64,000 nt of DNA from NCBI RefSeq assembly GCF_014279995.1, contig NZ_CP047935.1:2377494-2441493 (forward strand), given 5' to 3'. The DNA is from Synechococcus sp. BIOS-E4-1. Lineage in GTDB: Bacteria > Cyanobacteriota > Cyanobacteriia > PCC-6307 > Cyanobiaceae. This document shows positions 32,320 through 41,846 of the stretch, piece by piece. Made by a program: the position numbers and the translations under genes. The notes under the pieces were generated by a model that was not told where the DNA came from, did not search any database, and saw only the letters and a program-made list of their open reading frames with translations. Positions within the stretch are counted from its first letter, which is position 1; every line of letters starts with the position of its first letter.

Positions 32320-33230
32320 CTCTTGCCCTGCTGGAATTGCTTCAGGGCCGCCAGCAGTGACGCAGGCGACTGGGGATCCACCATCAGCACGCTGCCGGCT
32401 GGCGAGTCGGCCATTCGTTGCCCCATGGCCATCCAGGTCTCCGCAAGCATCAGCCGAACAGCTTCTTCAGCCTCAGGGCTCTCAGCCAGAGCCCTTGCCA
32501 TCACGCGCGCCGCTTCCGACTTCGCTTCAGCCATCACACCTTGCTGCTTGGCCTGAGCTTCGGCCTCAAGCAGGATCGCCTCCTTCTGGGCACGGGCATC
32601 AAGAACGAGCGCCTCTGCACGGCCACGAGCTTCATTCAACTGGGCTTCCTTTTCCCCCTCGGAACGCAGAATCGCAGCACGCTTTTCCCGTTCGGCAGTC
32701 ATCTGAGCCTCCATGGCCTGCTTGACTCCCGGAGAGGGGTTGATATCGCGCATTTCAACGCGAGTCACTTTCACTCCCCAGGGATCGGTTGCCTCATCAA
32801 GCTCCTTGAGCAGAACCTCATTCACTTCACTGCGGGTGGTGAAGGTCTGATCCAGATCCAGCTTGCCCATCTCGGCACGAATCTGGGTCAACACCAGGTT
32901 CACCATCGCTGCCTGCAGATTGTCAACGGCGTAATACGCCTGGGAATGCTCAAGCAACTGCCAATACACCACCGCATCGACCTCGATGGAGACATTGTCT
33001 CGGGTGATGCAGAGCTGGGGAGGAATATCCAGCACCCGTTCTTTGAGTGACTCGTGACTGACCACGCGTTCGACCACGGGAATCACGACGGAGAGCCCTG
33101 GCTGCAGCTCACGGTCGTACTTGCCGAGCCGCTCAACAAGACGGGAGCGACCACCGCTGGTCACCTTGACACTGCCACTGCCGAGAAGTGCGATCAGGAT
33201 CAGTGCAGGCAGGCTCAGCAGCGCTTCCAT
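32316..33230 (-). CDS. SPFH/band 7 (stomatin-like) membrane protein
   Basis: A 304-residue slipin/stomatin-type scaffold: one N-terminal membrane segment (LLSLPALILIALLG), the band 7 domain (GKYDRELQPGLSVVIPVVER, DIPPQLCITRDNVSIEVDAV, VYWQL), then a long charged coiled coil (AEREKRAAILRSEGEKEAQL onward, about residues 180-250) that drives oligomer formation. Likely organises membrane microdomains or a membrane protease complex. It is divergent from a NfeD-type gene 59 bases away, the common partner of SPFH proteins. Confidence 0.92.
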   Translation of the reverse strand: MEALLSLPALILIALLGSGSVKVTSGGRSRLVERLGKYDRELQPGLSVVIPVVERVVSHESLKERVLDIPPQLCITRDNVSIEVDAVVYWQLLEHSQAYYAVDNLQAAMVNLVLTQIRAEMGKLDLDQTFTTRSEVNEVLLKELDEATDPWGVKVTRVEMRDINPSPGVKQAMEAQMTAEREKRAAILRSEGEKEAQLNEARGRAEALVLDARAQKEAILLEAEAQAKQQGVMAEAKSEAARVMARALAESPEAEEAVRLMLAETWMAMGQRMADSPAGSVLMVDPQSPASLLAALKQFQQGKS

Positions 33231-33289
33231 GACGATTGGATGTCTTAGGCGACGCTAGTCCCCAAAGTGAGGCGAACAAGCCACCTGTC

Positions 33290-33733
33290 ATGCCACCTCT
33301 CTGGACTCCTTTGATCTGGTTGCTGGTGGCAGGCGTGCTGCTGATCGTGGAGCTCGTGCAACCCAGTTTCGACGGGCTGATGTTCGCCGTCATGGGCGGG
33401 CTTGTCGTGTCTGTGCTGACGGCCTTGCTGCCGCTGCAGGTCTGGATTCAGATCATCCTGTTCAGTCTCATCACCTTGCTGGGAACGCTTTGGCTGAGCC
33501 GCTGGTCAGCCCAGCGCAATCCAAGGCCTGGACGTCGACGGTTGAAAGACGACACGGCAGAGGTGCTGGCAACGATTGAGCCCGGAGGAGAAGGGAGGGT
33601 TCGCTGGCATGGTCAGAGCTGGGCGGCCAGTTCACTGGATGTGGAGACTCCCCTCCTGGCCGGAGATCGCGTGCTTGTGATCAGCAGGGAGGGCACCAGG
33701 CTCAGGGTTCTGCCGACCCCGCCTACGCCCTGA
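33290..33733 (+). CDS. NfeD-like membrane protein
   Basis: A 147-residue protein with three N-terminal membrane helices and a C-terminal OB-fold (LKDDTAEVLATIEPGGEGRV, then GDRVLVISREGTRLRVL). This is the short NfeD class that partners SPFH/stomatin proteins; its neighbour on the other strand is exactly such a protein. ATG 33290 is preferred since the membrane helices start just after it; an in-frame ATG at 33236 would add 18 polar residues. Confidence 0.85.
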   Translation: MPPLWTPLIWLLVAGVLLIVELVQPSFDGLMFAVMGGLVVSVLTALLPLQVWIQIILFSLITLLGTLWLSRWSAQRNPRPGRRRLKDDTAEVLATIEPGGEGRVRWHGQSWAASSLDVETPLLAGDRVLVISREGTRLRVLPTPPTP

Positions 33734-33736
33734 GCT

Positions 33737-34222
33737 TCAATCGAAAAACAGCAGGCTGACAACCTTCCCCATGTCCTCGGCATTGCGACAACTGGCGAGA
33801 AGTGTCTCGCTGTCATGAAAAGCCAGGCAAATCAGTTGATCACAACGGCTGATGATGTCCTGGTTACAGAGGCTGCTGGCCATCGGCAAAGGCAGATCGT
33901 CATGCTCAGGCTTTTCGATCAGATGCAGAACATTCTCCAACTGATCACGGATCTCAGGCCCCTGACGACTGAGACTCTGAGGCAGAAGAACCGTGAGCTT
34001 GGAGGCATCCACAGCGAGAACGCCCCGGATCACCGCTGCATTGACCCCCTGCGCACCTGAGGTGACCAGAGAGTGGCCTTCCTGAGCAAGCGATCTGGCG
34101 ATCAACTCGATTAGATGGATGGCAACCACAGGAACATGGCGGCTGCCGAGGATGGCAATCCTCCGCGCTCCCTTGTCCTGGAGCAAGGCCAATTCCTGCG
34201 CGAGGGTGTCCACCCTGTCCAT
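33737..34222 (-). CDS. DprA/SLOG-like Rossmann-fold protein
   Basis: A 161-residue soluble protein with an N-terminal helical turn and a Rossmann nucleotide-binding region (RRIAILGSRHVPVVAIHLIE, EGHSLVTSGAQGVNAAVIRG) like the DprA/LOG superfamily. The later LLPQSLSRQGPEIRDQLE and NQDIISRCDQLICLAFHDS are also in keeping. It is shorter than true DprA and lacks the DNA-binding C-terminal domain, so it is not a competence protein by itself. ATG 34222 chosen; ATG 34249 would add nine residues. Function unknown. Confidence 0.65.
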   Translation of the reverse strand: MDRVDTLAQELALLQDKGARRIAILGSRHVPVVAIHLIELIARSLAQEGHSLVTSGAQGVNAAVIRGVLAVDASKLTVLLPQSLSRQGPEIRDQLENVLHLIEKPEHDDLPLPMASSLCNQDIISRCDQLICLAFHDSETLLASCRNAEDMGKVVSLLFFD

Positions 34223-34303
34223 TGCAGGAAGATCAAGGGATCGGCTCAATGACTACCTGCGAGCGTTCCTAGAAGCTAGCAGCGATGAACCCTGTCGGGA
34301 CCA

Positions 34304-35413
34304 TCACTTTGAGCCGATTGCAAGGTGCTCCAGTCCCACGGCGCTGAGCAGGTCCGCAAGGCGGCAGTGTTCTTCCACGAGACGGAAGGCGTAAGTCGCT
34401 TTCACCGCCTCGTGTAGACGCACATGACCGAACGCCTGTTCGATCACTTCAACGGTCCCGAGTGTGTCCTGCTCGACTTTGAGCAGTGGCACCTCCAGTT
34501 CGTCCGCTCGACTGATCAGCTGGGGAAGCGGATCTCCGGCACCCGTCAGAATCAGACATTGCGTGGATGCCTCCAGGGCTGCCAGCTGGATATCGGTGCG
34601 ATCTGCTCCAGTGACCACAGCCATGTTGCGGCGTCTGCGGAAGAACTCCATCGCTGAGTTCACATTCATCGCCCCGATACTGAGCGTCTCGACCAAGAGG
34701 TCGAGTTTCTCTCTGCAGCAGATCACCCGCGCATCCAGCCGACGCACGAGTTCGCCCACCGTGACGCTGCGCAGCAGAGGCGATCGGGGCATCACACCGA
34801 ACACCTTGATGCCAAGTGCCTGAAGAGACGGCACCACATCACGTTCCAGGCTTTCCACATCATCCGGAATGACTGCATTCAGCACCACCCCGCGCAGTCG
34901 GTCACCGAGCTGCTGACTGGCGGCCAGCAACGCATCGACGCTGCGACTGTCTTCCCAGAGATGCACGAGCACCACCGGTGCATCGAGATCGCTGGCCAGT
35001 TGCACCAGGCTCAGTCCGTAAAGCAGGCCTTCATGGAGATTGCCGGCGGCTTCGAGCAGGGTGACACCATTCTCTGACTGCTGAAGACTGTTGCGTAATT
35101 CTTCCAGCCCCTCACCGGCCTCCAAGGTTCCGTTCGCAAGCCGTTGCTGTGCGGTATCAGGGGAGAGCAGATGCAGGGAAGGGATCAGGTCCTGAGGGGG
35201 CAACCCGAGGGTCTCTCCGACAAAACGGACGTCGTCATCGATCAACGATGAGGGCAGCACACCTTGATCGGATTCCCAGTCCATGCTTGTGGCAAGCGGT
35301 TTACCGAAAAGGACCCGAATGCCAACCGAGCGCAGATGCCTTGCAATCCCGAGCACTAGGGCGGACTTGCCACTGAAGGGTTCACAGGATCCAATCAGCA
35401 GCGTTGAGCCCAT
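34304..35413 (-). CDS. BioD-like P-loop and DRTGG domain protein
   Basis: A 369-residue protein in two parts. Residues 1 to about 200 resemble the N-terminus of long phosphotransacetylases and dethiobiotin synthetase, with a P-loop-like GSCEPFSGKSALVLGIARHL and VVLVHLWEDSRSVDALLAAS. Residues about 205-320 are a DRTGG domain (RSVTVGELVRRLDARVI). The catalytic Pta domain is absent, so it is not a phosphotransacetylase; it could be a nucleotide-sensing regulator. It starts at ATG 35413, 29 bases downstream of the EbsA gene on the same strand. Confidence 0.8.
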   Translation of the reverse strand: MGSTLLIGSCEPFSGKSALVLGIARHLRSVGIRVLFGKPLATSMDWESDQGVLPSSLIDDDVRFVGETLGLPPQDLIPSLHLLSPDTAQQRLANGTLEAGEGLEELRNSLQQSENGVTLLEAAGNLHEGLLYGLSLVQLASDLDAPVVLVHLWEDSRSVDALLAASQQLGDRLRGVVLNAVIPDDVESLERDVVPSLQALGIKVFGVMPRSPLLRSVTVGELVRRLDARVICCREKLDLLVETLSIGAMNVNSAMEFFRRRRNMAVVTGADRTDIQLAALEASTQCLILTGAGDPLPQLISRADELEVPLLKVEQDTLGTVEVIEQAFGHVRLHEAVKATYAFRLVEEHCRLADLLSAVGLEHLAIGSK

Positions 35414-35442
35414 CAGGGAAGTCTGAGGTTGATGCCCTTAAT

Positions 35443-35820
35443 TTAAGGGGAACCACTATCAGCAATCTGCTCAAGCAACAACCACTGCCAGAAGCTGTCC
35501 GGCAAATCCTGACGGCCACCTTCATCAGCTTGCATCAGCCAATCCAGCAGTTGATGCGCGGGGCATTCAAACGGATAACGCTGATCAGCCCGGTCCTGAA
35601 AGCGCAACTCACAGCGACACGCCTGCAGCGGGGCATTGGCAGCACTCCAGCTCAGCACGTACCGATGGGGCTGTGCATCACTGCGGGCACGCGCGCCTTC
35701 GAACTGTCCCAACGGCAATCGTTCAAGTGCACGTCGCAGGGCCTGCTCTCTGCGAAGCCCACCGCAGTAAGGAGCGAACAGCGCCAGTTGAGCGTCTCCG
35801 GACGGACTGGACAACGTCAT
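35443..35820 (-). CDS. ebsA: EbsA-like type IV pilus biogenesis protein
   Basis: A 125-residue protein matching, from memory, the EbsA pattern: QLALFAPYCGGLRREQALRR near the start, LERLPLGQFEGAR, ACRCELRFQDRADQRYPFEC in the middle, HQLLDWLM, and the ending DLPDSFWQWLL. In Synechococcus elongatus EbsA is part of the type IV pilus assembly complex that controls biofilm self-suppression. The length matches. ATG 35820 chosen; 35838 would add six residues. PilT-like protein in this window (43832) could belong to the same machine. Confidence 0.6.
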   Translation of the reverse strand: MTLSSPSGDAQLALFAPYCGGLRREQALRRALERLPLGQFEGARARSDAQPHRYVLSWSAANAPLQACRCELRFQDRADQRYPFECPAHQLLDWLMQADEGGRQDLPDSFWQWLLLEQIADSGSP

Positions 35821-35840
35821 ACCGTCGAGCTGTTCCAAGC

Positions 35841-36629
35841 ATGCACCAGTTCACCGCCATGGCCCAGCCTGTGCCAAGGACATCTGATTCGAGCTCCATT
35901 GCAGAAACCTGGGCAGGTCGCAGGGTGGGAATCACAGGAGCAGGAGGTGAACTGGGTCGTGCACTGACTCGACGTCTCAGACAGAAGGGCGCCTGGGTCA
36001 TCGCTCTGAGTCACCGCCCCAAACCGACCGAACTGAACAGCTTGACCGGACCTCAGGAGTGGGTCTGCTGGAGCTGCGGAAAGGAGGAGGAACTTGATTC
36101 CACCTTGCTGGATCTGGATGTGCTCGTTCTCAACCACGGCATCAATCCCGGAGGCGATCAAAGCCCTGAGAGCCTGAACAGGGCCCTTGAAGTCAATGCC
36201 CTCAGCCAATGGAGGCTTTTGCAGCGCTTTGAGCAGCTTGAGAGGGGCCTCCAGCCACCGGCGCATCCACCGGAGCTATGGGTGAACACATCGGAAGCGG
36301 AGATACAACCGGCACTCAGCCCTGCTTACGAGCTCAGCAAGCGCCTGATCGGCCAGCTCGTGAGCCTGCGCTGGAGCGCTCCTCGTCAGGAGAGGACCAG
36401 GCTGCCGAAACTGCGCAAACTGGTGCTCGGCCCATTTCGTTCGAACCTTAATCCGATCGGAGTGATGTCAGCTGATTTCGTCGCAGGCCAGATCCTCTGG
36501 CAGGCCGACCTGGGCCTGCCACTGATCATCGTCACCCCCAATCCAATCACCTTGCTGACGATGCCTCTGATCGAGCTGGGGCGATTGGCCTACAACAGGA
36601 TCCTGTGGCTTAATCGCCACGATCCGTGA
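35841..36629 (+). CDS. short-chain dehydrogenase/reductase-like protein
   Basis: A 262-residue SDR-fold protein. The glycine-rich cofactor motif GITGAGGELGRALTRRL is at about residue 30, LDVLVLNHGIN matches the NNAG region, and AYELSKRLIGQLVSL matches the catalytic Tyr-x-x-x-Lys. The usual active-site Ser region is ELWVNTSEAEIQPALSP. A C-terminal hydrophobic stretch (LPLIIVTPNPITLLTMPLIE) may attach it to a membrane. Start ATG 35841 or 35859. Divergent from EbsA, 20 bases away, and overlapping the convergent map gene by 20 bases. Substrate unknown. Confidence 0.75.
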   Translation: MHQFTAMAQPVPRTSDSSSIAETWAGRRVGITGAGGELGRALTRRLRQKGAWVIALSHRPKPTELNSLTGPQEWVCWSCGKEEELDSTLLDLDVLVLNHGINPGGDQSPESLNRALEVNALSQWRLLQRFEQLERGLQPPAHPPELWVNTSEAEIQPALSPAYELSKRLIGQLVSLRWSAPRQERTRLPKLRKLVLGPFRSNLNPIGVMSADFVAGQILWQADLGLPLIIVTPNPITLLTMPLIELGRLAYNRILWLNRHDP

Positions 36630-37449
36630 GAATTTCGCATCCGTCGGAGGTCACGACGATTGTGTGCTCCCACTGGGCAGACAGGCTGCCATCACGCGTG
36701 ACCACAGTCCAGCGGTCCCTGAGCGTGCGACAGGCTTTGCTGCCGGCATTGAGGATTGGTTCCACCGCCAGGGTCATGCCAGGTCGCAGTTTGACGTTCG
36801 GCATAACGTCCGTTCGGAAGTTGAAGACGGAGGGTTCTTCGTGAAGATTGCGGCCCACACCGTGCCCCGTGTAGTCCTCCACCACACTGAATCCCCCTTC
36901 ATGGACGCGGTCCTCAACGGCTCCAGCGATGTCGAGCAGCGTGTTGCCTGAGCGGATCTGCGCCAGTCCTGCCATCAGTGACTCCTGAGCCACCCTACTG
37001 AGGGTGGCTGCCTGCTCACTCACCTCACCAACGCAGATGGTGACGCAACTGTCGCCGTGATAGCCCTCGAAGAATGCTCCCGTATCCACCTTGAGCAGAT
37101 CGCCGGCATGAATCACCTTTTTGTTATTGGGGATGCCGTGCACCACCTCGTCATTGATGCTCGAACAAATGCTTGCGGGGAACCCGTGGTACCCCTTGAA
37201 GCTAGGCGTTGCACCCATTTCTCGAATGCGCCGCTCGGCATGGGCATCCAGATCAGCGGTGGTCTGACCAGGCTCGACCATTTCCATGATCTCGCGAAGC
37301 ACAGTTGCCACGATGCGACTGGCCTTGGCCATGATTTTCAGCTCTCTCGCCGATTTGATCTCCACGCCCCGACGTTGCTGAATGCGCGGGCCTGTGGCCG
37401 TCACGCTTCCGGTTTTGGTTGAGGAAAGCAGGTCAGCGAACAAGTTCAT
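36610..37449 (-). CDS. map: methionine aminopeptidase (type I)
   Basis: Removes the initiator methionine from new proteins; cytosolic, dinuclear metal enzyme of family M24. The 279-residue protein has a 35-residue N-terminal extension before the catalytic domain (KSARELKIMAKASRIVATVL). The metal ligands are visible in LLKVDTGAFFEGYHGDSCVT (two Asp), GHGVGRNLHEEP (His), TLAVEPI (Glu) and AQWEHTIVVT (Glu). ATG 37449 is preferred over 37488. Confidence 0.95.
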   Translation of the reverse strand: MNLFADLLSSTKTGSVTATGPRIQQRRGVEIKSARELKIMAKASRIVATVLREIMEMVEPGQTTADLDAHAERRIREMGATPSFKGYHGFPASICSSINDEVVHGIPNNKKVIHAGDLLKVDTGAFFEGYHGDSCVTICVGEVSEQAATLSRVAQESLMAGLAQIRSGNTLLDIAGAVEDRVHEGGFSVVEDYTGHGVGRNLHEEPSVFNFRTDVMPNVKLRPGMTLAVEPILNAGSKACRTLRDRWTVVTRDGSLSAQWEHTIVVTSDGCEILTDRGD

Positions 37450-37509
37450 CGGTGATTCCTTCGGGCAGTCCCGACGTCCTGCTGTCACGCTATCAATGGT
37501 GACGAGCTA

Positions 37510-37833
37510 ATGCCGGTGGCTCTCTGGATGGCACGACTGCGGCGCTGGCACAGCAAAGTGGCGCCTTTGGTTCTTCTGCCGTTGATGACCACAGTCATCA
37601 CGGGCCTGAGCTATCGAGTGGCACGTGATTGGTTCGGAGTGAGCCGCGACAGCGCCCACTGGCTGATGAGCCTGCATGAAGGGGAATGGCTTGGGCCGCA
37701 GCTTGAGCCGGTGGTGGTTGTCCTCAATGCACTGGGCGTGCTGTGGATGTTGATCACCGGCGGAGGAATGATGCTGCAGTCTTGGAGAAACGCCTGGAAG
37801 AAACGCTCAGTGGACGGCGGGCCGGCAGGGTAA
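37510..37833 (+). CDS. PepSY-associated-type small membrane protein
   Basis: A 107-residue protein with two or three hydrophobic segments (VAPLVLLPLMTTVITGLSY, and VVVVLNALGVLWMLITGGG) flanked by basic ends. The layout resembles PepSY-type membrane helper proteins in cyanobacteria, without a clear catalytic motif. Function unknown. Starts 60 bases upstream of map on the opposite strand and ends 33 bases before rplS on the same strand. Confidence 0.6.
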   Translation: MPVALWMARLRRWHSKVAPLVLLPLMTTVITGLSYRVARDWFGVSRDSAHWLMSLHEGEWLGPQLEPVVVVLNALGVLWMLITGGGMMLQSWRNAWKKRSVDGGPAG

Positions 37834-37866
37834 GCTGGTTGTTTGGCGTGATTACCCGGAGCTGGG

Positions 37867-38328
37867 ATGGCAGCGGACCAGAAAGACACATCTGCACAAG
37901 ACAACGCAGACAGCGCAAGTACTGAGAACGAGTCCCCGAAGACTGCTGCTCCAGCTGCCACGGCTGAACGCCTCAATCCTGCTGAGTTGATCAGACAGTT
38001 TGAGCAGTCGCAGCAGAAAACCGATCTTCCTGACATTTATGTGGGCGATACCGTGCGAGTCGGCGTTCGCATCAGCGAAGGAAACAAGGAACGCGTCCAG
38101 CCCTACGAGGGGGTGGTGATCGCCAAGCGTCACGGCGGGGTGAATCAAACCATCACGGTTCGTCGGATTTTTCAGGGCATTGGCGTTGAGAGAGTTTTTA
38201 TGCTGCATAGTCCTCAAGTGGCCTCCATCAAGGTGGAGCGCCGAGGTAAGGTACGTCGGGCGAAGCTTTTCTATCTGCGGGAACGGGTGGGCAAGGCCAC
38301 CCGCGTGAAGCAGCGCTTCGATCGCTGA
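37867..38328 (+). CDS. rplS: 50S ribosomal protein L19
   Basis: Large-subunit protein at the interface between the subunits. Residues 1-45 are an acidic, disordered N-terminus ([18 protein letters not shown]...), longer than in E. coli. The conserved core follows: [53 protein letters not shown] and the end [19 protein letters not shown]. All of the L19 core is intact. tRNA-Trp follows 62 bases downstream. Confidence 0.96.
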   Translation: MAADQKDTSAQDNADSASTENESPKTAAPAATAERLNPAELIRQFEQSQQKTDLPDIYVGDTVRVGVRISEGNKERVQPYEGVVIAKRHGGVNQTITVRRIFQGIGVERVFMLHSPQVASIKVERRGKVRRAKLFYLRERVGKATRVKQRFDR

Positions 38329-38390
38329 GGTTTAGGCCTCGTTCAATCCAATGCCATCGCGTTTGTGATGGTCGAGGGGTTCATCGCCTT

Positions 38391-38463
38391 GCGCCGTTAG
38401 TTCAGTTGGTAGAACGCAGGTCTCCAAAACCTGATGTCGGGGGTTCAAGTCCTCCACGGCGCG
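38391..38463 (+). tRNA. trnW: tRNA-Trp (CCA)
   Basis: A 73-base cloverleaf: acceptor stem GCGCCGT with ACGGCGC (38456-38462), discriminator G at 38463, D arm with AGTTGGTA, and anticodon CCA in the CTCCAAA loop. The T arm holds GGTTCAAGTCC. The 3' CCA is not encoded. It lies between rplS and a small unknown gene. Confidence 0.97.
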
Positions 38464-38499
38464 TCCGATGGCCCCTTCTGCAGTTTCCTAGTTTCGAGC

Positions 38500-38688
38500 A
38501 TGGAGTTGGATCTTCAACCTGGTGATGTGGTCAAGGTCCTCGAATCAGCCGCCCTCGGCTGGGTTCGTGCCCGTGTCATTCGCGTCAAATCCGGAGGGCG
38601 TGTGGTCGTTCAAAGCGACCAGGGCCGTGAGTTCACTGCGCGTGGCAATCAGGTCCGTCTGATTGAGCCTGCAGGTTTCCGTCCCTGA
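38500..38688 (+). CDS. small SH3-like hypothetical protein
   Basis: A 62-residue basic protein, MELDLQPGDVVKVLESAALG and on, strand-rich with alternating hydrophobic and polar residues (WVRARVIRVKSGGRVVVQSD). It resembles an SH3-like small barrel. ATG 38500 is preferred over an earlier start at 38434 that lies partly in tRNA-Trp. It sits directly behind trnW and is closed by an intrinsic terminator, so it may be expressed with the tRNA. Function not recognised. Confidence 0.65.
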   Translation: MELDLQPGDVVKVLESAALGWVRARVIRVKSGGRVVVQSDQGREFTARGNQVRLIEPAGFRP

Positions 38689-39114
38689 CCAAAACGTATC
38701 CATCCCTGCAAGGGATCACGGAGGCCGGTGGCTGTGCCCACCGGTTTTTTGTGTCTTCCGAGAGTGCTTTCAGGGAGAACATTCTTAGTGTCTGAACAGG
38801 GTTTTCACCTCTGGTGAACAGATGAGCAGTCTTGAGGCGGAACCCATGTTCTGCTTGAAATTGAGGTGTGCTCGGGTCCATTCATCTCCACTGGAACAAG
38901 CTTTCCAAGGGGGCCCTCAACCGACATCTGAAAAGCGAACCTGTCGCCATGACTGATACCAATTCAGAAATGGTGGGTTCTGAAGCCAAATTGTTCTGGA
39001 CCCGACCCACGCGCGTATTGACGGAGGGCAGGGCAACAGTCGATACTTTCGAAGTCGCGCAAGTGACGCAGATCAGATTCCAACGGACGAGCACCGTCGA
39101 TCTGAATCCGATCT
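38689..39114. other. intergenic region between the 62-residue gene and tRNA-Asp
   Basis: 426 bases. It starts with a terminator (38725-38750). An open plus-strand frame of 89 codons (38868-39137, with a candidate ATG at 38949) runs into tRNA-Asp, which argues against a gene. I see no supported gene. The 38751-39114 stretch probably contains the promoter for tRNA-Asp/gltX. Confidence 0.45.
38725..38750 (+). terminator. intrinsic terminator after the 62-residue gene
   Basis: CCGGTGG with CCACCGG, 6-base loop, then six T (38745-38750). Clear Rho-independent terminator, probably for the tRNA-Trp unit. Confidence 0.85.
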
Positions 39115-39188
39115 GGGACCGTAGTTCAACCGGTTAGAGCACCGCCCTGTCACGGCGGAAGTTGCGGGTTCGAATCCCGTCGGTCCCG
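39115..39188 (+). tRNA. trnD: tRNA-Asp (GTC)
   Basis: A 74-base cloverleaf with acceptor stem GGGACCG and CGGTCCC (39181-39187), discriminator G, D arm GTTCAACCGGTTAGAGC, anticodon GTC in CTGTCAC, and T arm GGGTTCGAATCCC. The 3' CCA is not encoded. It ends 21 bases before gltX. Confidence 0.97.
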
Positions 39189-39209
39189 TTCTTCATCCCG
39201 AGCCACACC

Positions 39210-40643
39210 ATGGTGCGTGTTCGTCTGGCCCCAAGTCCAACGGGCACTCTCCACATTGGTACGGCAAGAACAGCAGTTTTTAACTGGTTGTTCGCACGAA
39301 ACCAGAAAGGTCAGTTTCTGCTGAGGATTGAGGACACTGACAAGGAGCGCTCCAAGCCCGAGTTCACCGCCAACATTCTTGCTGGCCTCTCATGGCTTGG
39401 TATTGACTGGGATGAAGATCCCACGATTCAGAGCGAGCGGGTCAACGAGCATCGTGCCGCCATTCAGAAGCTGCTTGACCGAGGCCTTGCCTACCGCTGT
39501 TACGCCAGCGAAGAGGAGCTCGCAGCCATGCGAGAGGTCCAGAAAGCTGAGAACAGGGCACCTCGCTACGACAACCGACACAGACACCTCACAGCGGAGC
39601 AGCAAGCTTCGTTTCAGGCTGAAGGCCGTGAAGCGGTGATCCGCTTCCGGATCGATGACAGTGAGGAGATCCACTGGCGTGATCTTGTCCGTGGACCGAT
39701 GCATTGGCGTGGATCAGATCTAGGCGGTGACATGGTTATTGCCCGTCGCGCTCCCGCGGACCAGATCGGTGACCCTCTCTACAACCTTGTGGTTGTGGTC
39801 GATGACGCGGCCATGGCGATCACGCATGTCATCAGGGGTGAGGACCACATCGCCAACACCGCCAAGCAGCTGTTGCTCTACCAGGCTCTTGAGCTGCCCG
39901 CCCCGATCTTCGCCCATACCCCCCTGATCCTCAATGCGGAGGGGCGCAAACTGTCCAAGCGTGACGGCGTCACCTCGATCAATGATTTCCAGGCGATGGG
40001 TTACACGGCGGAGGCGATCGCCAACTACATGACCCTGCTGGGCTGGTCTGTTCCCGAAGGGATGGAGGAACGCTTCACTCTCTCGCAGGCAGCCGAAGTG
40101 TTCAGCTTCGATCGAGTGAACAAAGCCGGTGCGCGTTTCGACTGGGACAAGCTCAACTGGCTCAATGCACAGGTGCTGCATGGCCTCACACCGCAGCAAC
40201 TGCTGGAGGACATCTCGCCGCTCTGGCGCGAGCAGGGATGGAACCTCCCTGAGGACGTGAGCTGGAGCCTCGCTTTGTGCGAATTGCTCGGCCCCTCTCT
40301 CACCCTGCTGAAGGATGGCATTGACCAGGCACAACCATTTTTTGTCTGTCCTGAGCTTGAGGACGATGGGCTCAAACAACTTGAAGCCGATGGAGCCAGG
40401 AGGGCGATCGTTCAACTTGTGGAGTCGCTCGAGAGTGATCCATGGGACGGCAATGGCACCGCACAGGCACAGGAACTGCTGACCAATGCCGCAAGCAAAG
40501 CCGGAGTCAAAAAGGGTGTTCTGATGAAATCGTTGCGTGCTGCTCTGCTGGGCCGTCTCCAGGGACCGGATCTGATCACAACCTGGTCATTGCTGGCCAG
40601 GGTCGGGCAGGACCTGCCCCGTCTGAAGCGCTGCCTCACCTGA
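39210..40643 (+). CDS. gltX: glutamate--tRNA ligase
   Basis: Charges tRNA-Glu; in cyanobacteria this Glu-tRNA also feeds haem and chlorophyll synthesis, and the enzyme commonly charges tRNA-Gln for amidation. The 477-residue protein has the class I motifs: HIGH form [13 protein letters not shown] near the N-terminus and KMSKS form [12 protein letters not shown], plus [12 protein letters not shown] and [23 protein letters not shown] 39210 chosen because it begins the [12 protein letters not shown] core. Its 3' end overlaps the convergent antiporter gene by 57 bases. Confidence 0.97.
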   Translation: MVRVRLAPSPTGTLHIGTARTAVFNWLFARNQKGQFLLRIEDTDKERSKPEFTANILAGLSWLGIDWDEDPTIQSERVNEHRAAIQKLLDRGLAYRCYASEEELAAMREVQKAENRAPRYDNRHRHLTAEQQASFQAEGREAVIRFRIDDSEEIHWRDLVRGPMHWRGSDLGGDMVIARRAPADQIGDPLYNLVVVVDDAAMAITHVIRGEDHIANTAKQLLLYQALELPAPIFAHTPLILNAEGRKLSKRDGVTSINDFQAMGYTAEAIANYMTLLGWSVPEGMEERFTLSQAAEVFSFDRVNKAGARFDWDKLNWLNAQVLHGLTPQQLLEDISPLWREQGWNLPEDVSWSLALCELLGPSLTLLKDGIDQAQPFFVCPELEDDGLKQLEADGARRAIVQLVESLESDPWDGNGTAQAQELLTNAASKAGVKKGVLMKSLRAALLGRLQGPDLITTWSLLARVGQDLPRLKRCLT

Positions 40644-41846
40644 CTCCTCGGGATCAGACTGAATCAGGCCTAAAACACGTGCCAAGGGCTGGGCCGTCAG
40701 TCCCTGGAATCCCACAGTCATCAGAATCGTGAGAAAAACCAGACCCTGAAGTCGGCCTGCCCCGAGAATCCCGGCCTGTTCAAGGCGAATCGAAAACAGT
40801 GATGCCACGGCGGCCGTCACAATTCCTCTTGGCGCGAGCCAACCCATGAAAAGGCGTTGACGCCAGTCAAGTGGCAATCCGATCGTGGCAACGCCCACTG
40901 CTGCAGGACGCACAAGCAGCATCAGCATCAGCACACAACTGACACCACCCCAGCCGAGCGGACTGAGTTCAGCCCACGACACATCAGCCGCCAGCAGCGG
41001 AAAAAGCATCGTGATCGCCAATCTGGCCAGTTCGCGAATCAGCTCATCCAGCTGAGCGGCCTGCGTGGATGGACGACGGCCCACCACAACACCAGCAGCG
41101 ACCGATGCCGGCAGACCGGATTCGGGAAGCAGCCACTCGCAGATGGCAAACATGAGAAACAGAACGCCAAGAGTTAACTGCAGCCGCAAGCCGACGGCAT
41201 GCTCTGAAGGCAAACGTCTCAACAGCTCGGCAAGCAGCCATCCAACAGCGACTCCGATCAGCACCCCACCTCCCAGGCGGAACAGCAGGCCAATCGCCAG
41301 ACCTCTCCAACCGTAGAGGTCGCCCAGCAGCAGCTCAAGCAGCAACAGTGCCAGCACCGCTCCCACGGGCTCGAGCACCAATCCCTCCGCTTCGAGGACA
41401 TCCCCGAGGGGAGGAGCCAGGCGGATCTGTTGCACGATCGGCGTGACCACCGTGGGGCCTGTTCCCAACACAATGGCGCTGTAGACCGCAGCCACGGACC
41501 ATCCCAATCCGGCCAGCCAGTGCGCTGCCAAAATTCCCGCTCCCAGCGACAACAGCAAACGCAGCACGGAAATCCGCAGCACGGTCGCTTTGATGGTGTC
41601 TCCGGGCAAGCGCAGATTCAGCCCACCATCAAACAGAACGAGACTCACAAGCAGGCCAACGGTGGTCTCAAGGCCCTCGCCCAGGTCCAGAGGCTCTACG
41701 AGTCCAAGACCGGATCGTCCGATCAGCAGTCCTGACAACAGCAACAGCACCACCCCTGGAAGGCCTGACAGGGCGGCAAGCAATCGCGCCCCGGCTCCGG
41801 CGAACACCGTGATGCCCCAGAGCAGTCCGAGCCTCTCAGGCGTCAT
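40587..41846 (-). CDS. Na+/H+ antiporter (CPA1/NhaP-like)
   Basis: A 419-residue membrane protein with about eleven or twelve helices, the cation:proton antiporter core. Visible are [15 protein letters not shown], the ion-binding region in [30 protein letters not shown], and [18 protein letters not shown] near the C-terminus. It would exchange Na+ or K+ for H+. ATG 41846 preferred over 41879. Its last 57 bases are antisense to the end of gltX, and its start overlaps the 81-residue gene by 11 bases. Confidence 0.88.
   Translation of the reverse strand: MTPERLGLLWGITVFAGAGARLLAALSGLPGVVLLLLSGLLIGRSGLGLVEPLDLGEGLETTVGLLVSLVLFDGGLNLRLPGDTIKATVLRISVLRLLLSLGAGILAAHWLAGLGWSVAAVYSAIVLGTGPTVVTPIVQQIRLAPPLGDVLEAEGLVLEPVGAVLALLLLELLLGDLYGWRGLAIGLLFRLGGGVLIGVAVGWLLAELLRRLPSEHAVGLRLQLTLGVLFLMFAICEWLLPESGLPASVAAGVVVGRRPSTQAAQLDELIRELARLAITMLFPLLAADVSWAELSPLGWGGVSCVLMLMLLVRPAAVGVATIGLPLDWRQRLFMGWLAPRGIVTAAVASLFSIRLEQAGILGAGRLQGLVFLTILMTVGFQGLTAQPLARVLGLIQSDPEESGEAALQTGQVLPDPGQQ

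Noticed and set aside
38868-39137. An 89-codon plus-strand open frame before gltX
   Set aside because: It runs 23 bases into tRNA-Asp before stopping, has no recognisable family or clear ribosome-binding site, and is best explained as chance.
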